From Acidobacteriota bacterium (GTDB lineage: Bacteria > Acidobacteriota > Terriglobia > Terriglobales > Acidobacteriaceae), in NCBI GenBank assembly GCA_021779695.1, contig JAJYAE010000004.1, positions 1 through 41,862 of the forward strand: a stretch of 41,862 nucleotides of DNA, in the 5' to 3' direction. Positions 34,266 through 41,862 of the stretch are shown piece after piece. Both the position numbers and the translations under genes were made by a program. Position 1 is the stretch's first letter, and every line of letters begins with the position of its first letter. A model generated the notes under the pieces. That model saw only the letters and a program-made list of their open reading frames with translations, was not told where the DNA came from and did no database searches.

Positions 34266-35407
34266 CTCGCGAGGCCGATAAGCTTCTCGTAATACGCAAC
34301 GTAGAGCGGAACAATCTTGGTCGAGCAAAATCGGGTACGCGCAGCTTTCCGAACTGAATCCCGCATCACTTCCAGGCGGTCGCGATCCCGCAGCAGTCCA
34401 ATTGCACCGTCTGCCATCGCATCCAGAGCAGCCACGGGAAACAACAGTCCAGTCACGCCATCATCAATCAGCTCTGGAACGCCACCGACCTGCGTCGCAA
34501 TCGATGGAACCTTGCAGGCCATGGCCTCAAGCGCGGCCAGACCAAAGGACTCCAGTTCGCTTGGCATCAGCATAAGATCCGCAATCGGCAGCAATTCATT
34601 CACTCTCTCCTGCTTTCCCAGGAAGTGAATGCGGTCATGAATTCTGAGCTCATGCGCCAGCCATTCTGCCGCGGAGCGATCAGGGCCGTCTCCCACAAGA
34701 ATCAGCTGCGCAGGCACTTGCTCTACCACGCGCGCAAAGATCTTTACGACATCCACAACACGCTTCACGGGCCTGAAGTTTGAGAGATGAATCAGAATTG
34801 CCTCTCCTTGAGGGGCAAATCTTCTGCGCGCTTCGGCACGCACCGCCTCGTCCGTAAAGGGCGTATATACGTCGCAATTGACGAAGTTCGGGATTACTTC
34901 AATCGGGCGCGTTATTCCAAAATCCTCAATCGTCTTTTCTCGCAGGTAATTCGAAATGCTCGTTACGCCATCACTTTCCTGAATCGCATACCGCGTAATT
35001 GGGAGATAGCTGCGGTCTAGCCCAACCAGCGTGATATCGGTGCCATGCAAAGTCGTCACGAAGGGTAGGGTCCGCCCCCGGCTCTTCAACATTTGCCGGG
35101 CCAGCAACGCACTTACAGAGTGCGGAATCGCGTAATGAACATGCAGGAGATCCAGGTCATTAAACTCCGCGACCTCCGCCATCCGAGAGGCCAGCGCAAG
35201 GTCATAAGGCGGAAACTCGAAGAGGGGATAATTCGAAACCGGCACTTCGTGATAAAAAATGCCTTCATTCCGTCCATTCAGGCGAAATGGCTGCGAATAC
35301 GAGATGAAATGAACCTCGTGGCCCGAAGCAGCAAGCTCAATTCCAAGTTCGGTGGCGACTACACCCGATCCGCCATAGGTGGGGTAGCAGGTGATTCCGA
35401 TACGCAT
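34262..35407 (-). CDS. bshA: N-acetyl-alpha-D-glucosaminyl L-malate synthase BshA
   Basis: A 381-residue GT4 glycosyltransferase that joins UDP-GlcNAc to L-malate, the first step of bacillithiol synthesis. The N-terminus MRIGITCYPTYGGSGVVATE, the HVHYAIPHSVSALLA segment, FVTTLHGTDITLVG and PNFVNCDVYTP are strongly BshA-like. The donor-binding ELESFGLAALEAMA motif is present. GAGGG lies upstream of the ATG. bshB and bshC are not in the window. The HpnK/ChbG-like deacetylase gene lies 100 bases upstream on the same strand and is not the usual LmbE-type BshB. Confidence 0.92.
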   Translation of the reverse strand: MRIGITCYPTYGGSGVVATELGIELAASGHEVHFISYSQPFRLNGRNEGIFYHEVPVSNYPLFEFPPYDLALASRMAEVAEFNDLDLLHVHYAIPHSVSALLARQMLKSRGRTLPFVTTLHGTDITLVGLDRSYLPITRYAIQESDGVTSISNYLREKTIEDFGITRPIEVIPNFVNCDVYTPFTDEAVRAEARRRFAPQGEAILIHLSNFRPVKRVVDVVKIFARVVEQVPAQLILVGDGPDRSAAEWLAHELRIHDRIHFLGKQERVNELLPIADLMLMPSELESFGLAALEAMACKVPSIATQVGGVPELIDDGVTGLLFPVAALDAMADGAIGLLRDRDRLEVMRDSVRKAARTRFCSTKIVPLYVAYYEKLIGLAS

Positions 35408-35507
35408 CGTGCCCTCTTCGGTCCGGAGTACCCGGCCCTTTCCAATGACGCGCTGCCGTCACCGGAAGATGCGTGAAACACCAGACTCACCAAATCTTAT
35501 CAGGATC

Positions 35508-36374
35508 TCAAGCAAGCGAAGCGAAGCTCACCAATGCAGTGTCCCGCCTCTCTTTGAGCGCAGTCAAAGCGTCGCGCTCGCACTCTCTGGATGCCAGCAA
35601 CCGGGTGCGGACGCGTGCGAGGTCCGCGTCGTTGTAGCCCGGATGAGTGACCAGTTCATACGTACCCTCGGGCATCGCGGCAATAATCGCCCTCACAGTC
35701 CGCGCGTCCAATGTGCCCGTCGCCAAAACACCCAGTGCGCCATCCGTTGTTGCAAAACCTTCTTCGGAAACGATCCGTCGAAACGAATCGCTCAGCTGGC
35801 GCAGGACGCGCACCTCCATCCGACGAAGCCACGGAGCTCCCGGCGTGGCCCGCACGCTCCATTCCGGCTCAAAAGGATTGCGCACCGTGTGAATTCCGCA
35901 AGCCCTCGCGGCTCGCAGCACAGGACGCAGCACAGCCGGAAACATGTGCGTGTGCTTGTGGGTATCGATGTGCGTCAATTGCACCCCACGCCCCTGAATC
36001 CGTTTGATCTGAGCGACCGTTTCGGATTCTATTTCCTCGCTGCGAATCCTGCCCGTCATCAGCTTCTGGACAAACGCCCCGAGAGTCGCATGAAGAGCTC
36101 CGGAACTCCCATCGATCAGACTGGGAATCTCTGCGGCTGGCATCAAGGGCTCGCCATCTGCAAGAACCACGTGGCATCCAACGCTCAGAGCCGGAGATTC
36201 TTTCGCCCGCTCTACCGCTTCCATGGTCGCAGATGCGTTTGCCATCAGCGTCGCGGACGTGAGGAGCCCGGCGGCGCTTAGTTCAAGAATGGCGCGATTC
36301 ACGCCGGGAGTCAGTCCGAAATCATCTGCGTTGACGATCAGTCGCTTCACCGGTGCGAGTCTCGCATTCTTCAA
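35508..36374 (-). CDS. ChbG/HpnK-family (YdjC-like) carbohydrate deacetylase
   Basis: A 288-residue protein with the family hallmark NADDFG (15-20) and HIDTHKHTHMFP, the metal-binding and catalytic histidines. THPGYND near the C-terminus is also typical. ChbG deacetylates chitooligosaccharides and HpnK is linked with hopanoid synthesis, so the substrate here is a lipid- or peptide-linked N-acetyl sugar by inference. The start is TTG at 36372-36374, without a clear ribosome binding site. GTG at 36348-36350 is an alternative that would remove eight residues. It precedes bshA on the same strand. Confidence 0.85.
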   Translation of the reverse strand: MKNARLAPVKRLIVNADDFGLTPGVNRAILELSAAGLLTSATLMANASATMEAVERAKESPALSVGCHVVLADGEPLMPAAEIPSLIDGSSGALHATLGAFVQKLMTGRIRSEEIESETVAQIKRIQGRGVQLTHIDTHKHTHMFPAVLRPVLRAARACGIHTVRNPFEPEWSVRATPGAPWLRRMEVRVLRQLSDSFRRIVSEEGFATTDGALGVLATGTLDARTVRAIIAAMPEGTYELVTHPGYNDADLARVRTRLLASRECERDALTALKERRDTALVSFASLA

Positions 36375-36393
36375 TCCATGAAAGGTCAGGCGC

Positions 36394-36402
36394 TGGTATC
36401 AT
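36394..36402 (+). promoter_or_regulatory. Extended -10 element for tRNA-Val
   Basis: TGGTATCAT lies 33 bases before the tRNA. The hexamer TATCAT with an upstream TG could drive it without a strong -35 box. Confidence 0.35.
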
Positions 36403-36434
36403 GATTGCAGTGCCAGCGGCATTTCCCGATCCGT

Positions 36435-36511
36435 GGGCGGTTAGCTCAGCTGGTTAGAGCGCCTGCCTTACAAGCAGGAAGTCGGGGGTTCGAGTCCCTC
36501 ACTGCCCACCA
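36435..36511 (+). tRNA. tRNA-Val (anticodon TAC)
   Basis: Acceptor GGGCGGT (36435-36441) pairs with ACTGCCC (36501-36507), followed by A73 and an encoded CCA. The anticodon stem CCTGC/GCAGG holds the loop CTTACAA with anticodon TAC. The T loop is TTCGAGT. Length is 77 bases with CCA. Confidence 0.96.
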
Positions 36512-36536
36512 CGCAATTTGGCCTTGCATACATAGG

Positions 36537-37601
36537 CTAGTTCCGAATATCCGCCAGTAAGACTTCAACCTCCTGCCGCTGCGCCGCATTCAGTGGCACC
36601 AGTGGAAGTCTCGGACGCCCTCCATAATACCCGTTAAAGTCGCATGCATACTTCACGCCGCTGATGCCTAGCTCGCCTGCAATTCGCTGACTCGCCTTCG
36701 CGATCCGTTCCTGCTTCTCAATCGCCAGCTTTGTGTCATGATCCTTCCAGGCAAAGTAGATCTCCTGACACGCCTGCGGCGCGCATGCTGCAAACCCAAG
36801 GATGGCTCCCGCTGCTCCCATTTGTAAGGACTCCAGCACCCCGGTTGGAGAACCCGTCAACACTTGAAATCCGACCTCTTTACCCCGCGTCTTCAGCGGA
36901 GCCGCCGGCGGAGCAGTGGCGATCGCTGTCCCGCCTGCAAGGCTTTCTGCCGCCACAAATGTGGCTGGAGTCTGTCTCTCTGCTTCGCCTGCATGCAGCA
37001 TTCTGCCCGTCACCGCTTCAAACATCGGTGTCACCGTCACGGTTCGCTTGGGCGCATTCTCCGTTGCCGCAAGAGTCGCGCGCAGACGCTCCATGTCTCC
37101 GCTGGAGTCTTTGATTCCGAGAATGTTGGGATGCTGTGCCAGCTCTGCCACCACCTCTACCGGGATGCTATAGGGCACGCAGCGCGGAATGTTGTAGAGG
37201 AGAATGGGCAACGGCGAGCGGTCCGCAACGCTTCGGAAGTAGTTCAGAACCGTCACAGTCGTCATCTGGCCTGCATAGTAAGTCGGCGTTCGGACCAGAA
37301 CCGCATCAAATCCGCTCTCTGCCGCAACCTCAGCCAGCTCCAGAGTTGCCGTCGCGCTCTCTCGCCCTACCCCGGCAATCAGAACCTTGTCTGGAGATGC
37401 AGCCTGAGCTGCAGTCCGCAGCACGTCTTTCGTCTCGGCATCACTCAAAGCGGGAGCCTCGCCCGTGGAGCCAAGCACCACCATTCCCGCCAGAAGACTA
37501 CGGGAATAGTGCGCTAAATTTGCCTCCAACTTGCGAAAGTAGACCCGCTCATCCGGATAGAATGGCGTCGTAACCGCTGCAAAAATGCCTTCAATTAGCA
37601 T
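36537..37601 (-). CDS. DapA-family aldolase/synthase with an internal insertion
   Basis: About 354 residues from ATG 37599-37601. Family residues are present: FAAVTTPF, GSTGEAPALSD, catalytic Y136 (LLYNIPR) and the Schiff-base lysine K164 (LGIKDSSGD). Usual members have about 295 residues. Here roughly 60 extra residues (about 177-238) lie between the lysine strand and VLTGSPTGVLESL, rich in Ala, Pro and Thr. The enzyme may be 4-hydroxy-tetrahydrodipicolinate synthase or another pyruvate aldolase of the family. The start lies four bases after the carB stop, so it is probably co-transcribed with carB. The frame upstream to 37646 overlaps carB and is not supported. Confidence 0.85.
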   Translation of the reverse strand: MLIEGIFAAVTTPFYPDERVYFRKLEANLAHYSRSLLAGMVVLGSTGEAPALSDAETKDVLRTAAQAASPDKVLIAGVGRESATATLELAEVAAESGFDAVLVRTPTYYAGQMTTVTVLNYFRSVADRSPLPILLYNIPRCVPYSIPVEVVAELAQHPNILGIKDSSGDMERLRATLAATENAPKRTVTVTPMFEAVTGRMLHAGEAERQTPATFVAAESLAGGTAIATAPPAAPLKTRGKEVGFQVLTGSPTGVLESLQMGAAGAILGFAACAPQACQEIYFAWKDHDTKLAIEKQERIAKASQRIAGELGISGVKYACDFNGYYGGRPRLPLVPLNAAQRQEVEVLLADIRN

Positions 37602-37605
37602 GGCT

Positions 37606-40896
<3,291 letters not shown>

Positions 40897-40981
40897 TTTC
40901 TTCTTGTCCCTAGCCTTGTCTCTAGCCTGGTTCGTCTCGTACTCTGAGTTCCCTGTCAACCCAATGCATCGATCAGATTGC

Positions 40982-41004
40982 GAGCGACCGCCGATCCGTC
41001 GCTC
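40982..41004 (-). repeat. Second hairpin in the carA-carB interval
   Basis: GAGCGAC (40982-40988) and GTCGCTC (40998-41004) form a perfect 7-base stem with a 9-base loop, immediately after the terminator T run in the carA-to-carB direction. A 9-base direct repeat CAATGCATC at 40962-40970 and 41040-41048 brackets both hairpins. Confidence 0.45.
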
Positions 41005-41005
41005 C

Positions 41006-41035
41006 AAAAAACAGCGGAGCCAAAAGCCCCGCTGT
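41006..41035 (-). terminator. Rho-independent terminator between carA and carB
   Basis: On the minus strand ACAGCGGGGC pairs with GCTCCGCTGT (10 bases, one G-T pair) around the 5-base loop TTTTG, followed by five to six Ts (41006-41010 on this strand). It lies 35 bases after the carA stop and is the strongest terminator in the window. It would limit read-through into carB unless antitermination occurs. Confidence 0.8.
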
Positions 41036-41069
41036 CTTGCAATGCATCAACATCTCCACAGAAACACTT

Positions 41070-41862
41070 TCATCCCTTCCACTCCTCCATCATCTTCCTG
41101 AAGTCGTGGAACAAGTAATGCGAATCATGCGGACCCGGCGCTGCCTCCGGGTGATACTGCACGCTGAAGAGCGGCAGCGTCTTGTGCCGCAAGCCTTCCA
41201 GTGTCTGGTCGTTCAGGTCCACGTGCGTCAGCTCTACCTCATTCGCATTGATCGAATCCGGATCGACCGCGAAGTTGTGGTTGTGTGCCGTAATCTCCAC
41301 CTTACCCGTTGCATTATTCCGTACGGGATGGTTTCCGCCATGATGCCCGAACTTCAGCTTGTACGTACGCCCGCCAAGCGCCAATCCCGTGAGCTGGTGC
41401 CCCAGGCAGATGCCGAAGATCGGCACCCGACCCATCATCTCGCGAATCGCGCGCACCGCGTAATCCACCGGTTCCGGGTCCCCCGGCCCATTCGACAGGA
41501 AGACGCCATCGGCCTTCATTGCAAGTACGTCCGCTGAGCTCGTTTCAGCCGGAACCACCGTCACGCGGCAGCCTTCGCGCGTCAGCATCCGCAGAATGTT
41601 TTGCTTGATCCCGAAGTCGTACGCCACCACATGCAGCAGCTTACGTCCGTCTCCATCCGGTACCGGCAGCAACGGATCACCACTTTGATTCCGGCTGTCT
41701 TGCGCATCGAATGTGTACACCGACCTGGTGGAAACCACCCGCGCCAGATCCGTCCCATCCATCTTGCGGATGTTGCGTGCGCGCTCGACCAGGACATCTG
41801 CGTTGCTCTCAGCCGTCGAAATCACGCCGCGCATGACGCCATGAGTCCGCAAATGCCGCACC
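41070..41862 (-). CDS. carA: Carbamoyl phosphate synthase small subunit (CarA), C-terminal part
   Basis: The last 264 or so residues of the glutaminase subunit. The 5' end lies beyond the right edge. Class I amidotransferase motifs are present: [16 protein letters not shown] with the nucleophile cysteine, [10 protein letters not shown], and [12 protein letters not shown] with the catalytic His and Glu. It supplies ammonia from glutamine to CarB. The frame continues in phase through to the window end with no start required here. Confidence 0.95.
   Translation of the reverse strand, partial: VRHLRTHGVMRGVISTAESNADVLVERARNIRKMDGTDLARVVSTRSVYTFDAQDSRNQSGDPLLPVPDGDGRKLLHVVAYDFGIKQNILRMLTREGCRVTVVPAETSSADVLAMKADGVFLSNGPGDPEPVDYAVRAIREMMGRVPIFGICLGHQLTGLALGGRTYKLKFGHHGGNHPVRNNATGKVEITAHNHNFAVDPDSINANEVELTHVDLNDQTLEGLRHKTLPLFSVQYHPEAAPGPHDSHYLFHDFRKMMEEWKG

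Noticed and set aside
35391..36281. 296-residue plus-strand open frame
   Set aside because: It overlaps the ChbG/HpnK-like gene and the bshA 5' region, with an Arg/Ser/His-rich translation typical of an antisense shadow.
40897..40935. Tandem GGCTAG(A/G)GACAA repeat before carB as a regulatory site
   Set aside because: Two near-identical 13-base copies are visible on the minus strand, but two copies alone are weak and no known regulator fits. It may be simple slippage.
40962..41048. A MITE-like insertion bounded by 9-base target duplications
   Set aside because: The CAATGCATC repeats contain the palindrome ATGCAT and there are no terminal inverted repeats just inside them, so a mobile element is not supported.

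Overview
The window looks like chromosomal DNA of a Gram-negative soil bacterium, most probably an acidobacterium of the Terriglobia/Acidobacteriaceae type. This is an inference from gene content and moderately high GC, not from a marker gene. Supporting content includes an RND metal-efflux set, a bacillithiol-type BshA glycosyltransferase, an HpnK/ChbG-like deacetylase, a large FG-GAP/UnbV (CRTAC1-like) secreted protein, many GTG/TTG starts and several small Acidobacteria-style hypothetical proteins. No rRNA, insertion sequence, integrase or CRISPR array was seen.

Layout. Positions 1-2080 are the edge of a prophage or phage-derived island. It holds the 5' end of a phage major capsid gene (minus strand), a SWIM zinc-finger protein overlapped by a DUF2513-like protein, and a small conserved protein. 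The island abuts the 3' end of a tRNA-Gln(CTG), a classic integration position. Positions 2389-8464 hold a small membrane protein and a complete tripartite RND efflux set (outer-membrane factor, lipoprotein adaptor, CzcA/CusA-type pump with the divalent-metal DFGxxVDG motif). Positions 8533-12492 hold a YbbA/YbbP-type ABC exporter divergent from a TesA-like esterase, the same arrangement as in E. coli. Positions 12510-16247 (minus) hold a glycosyltransferase, two tandem 6-pyruvoyltetrahydropterin-synthase paralogs, folE and truB. Positions 16297-18726 hold a TlpA-like thioredoxin lipoprotein, a small HMA-fold-like protein, tRNA-Arg(ACG), a PD-(D/E)XK nuclease-like protein and a cytochrome c.

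Positions 18757-25706 (minus) hold a SAM methyltransferase, then a PfkB sugar kinase overlapping the secreted FG-GAP/UnbV protein, then an AraR-type (GntR head, LacI body) repressor and pncB. The kinase leader carries an inverted repeat closely resembling the AraR operator, so this cluster is probably a sugar-responsive, autoregulated unit. Positions 26009-33396 hold a coiled-coil hypothetical, a CNNM/CorC CBS-domain membrane protein divergent from a MacA-like adaptor with a DUF4097 beta-repeat protein, a lipoprotein acid phosphatase with a CxCxCxC cluster, phosphoglycolate phosphatase, a beta-repeat envelope protein and an SDR oxidoreductase. Positions 33535-36511 hold a small protein coupled to a lone 3-hydroxyacyl-CoA dehydrogenase NAD domain, then bshA, an HpnK/ChbG-like deacetylase and tRNA-Val(TAC). 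The right end (minus) is carA (partial), a strong terminator plus a second hairpin, carB, and a dapA-like gene with an unusual ~60-residue insertion.

Most interesting leads: the AraR-like operator and its kinase/FG-GAP/pncB cluster, the terminator and hairpin pair between carA and carB, the doubled eukaryote-type PTPS beside folE, the Cys-cluster acid phosphatase, the inserted DapA homolog, recurrent -10-like boxes only a few bases before start codons (possible leaderless mRNAs), and the phage-island/tRNA-Gln junction.
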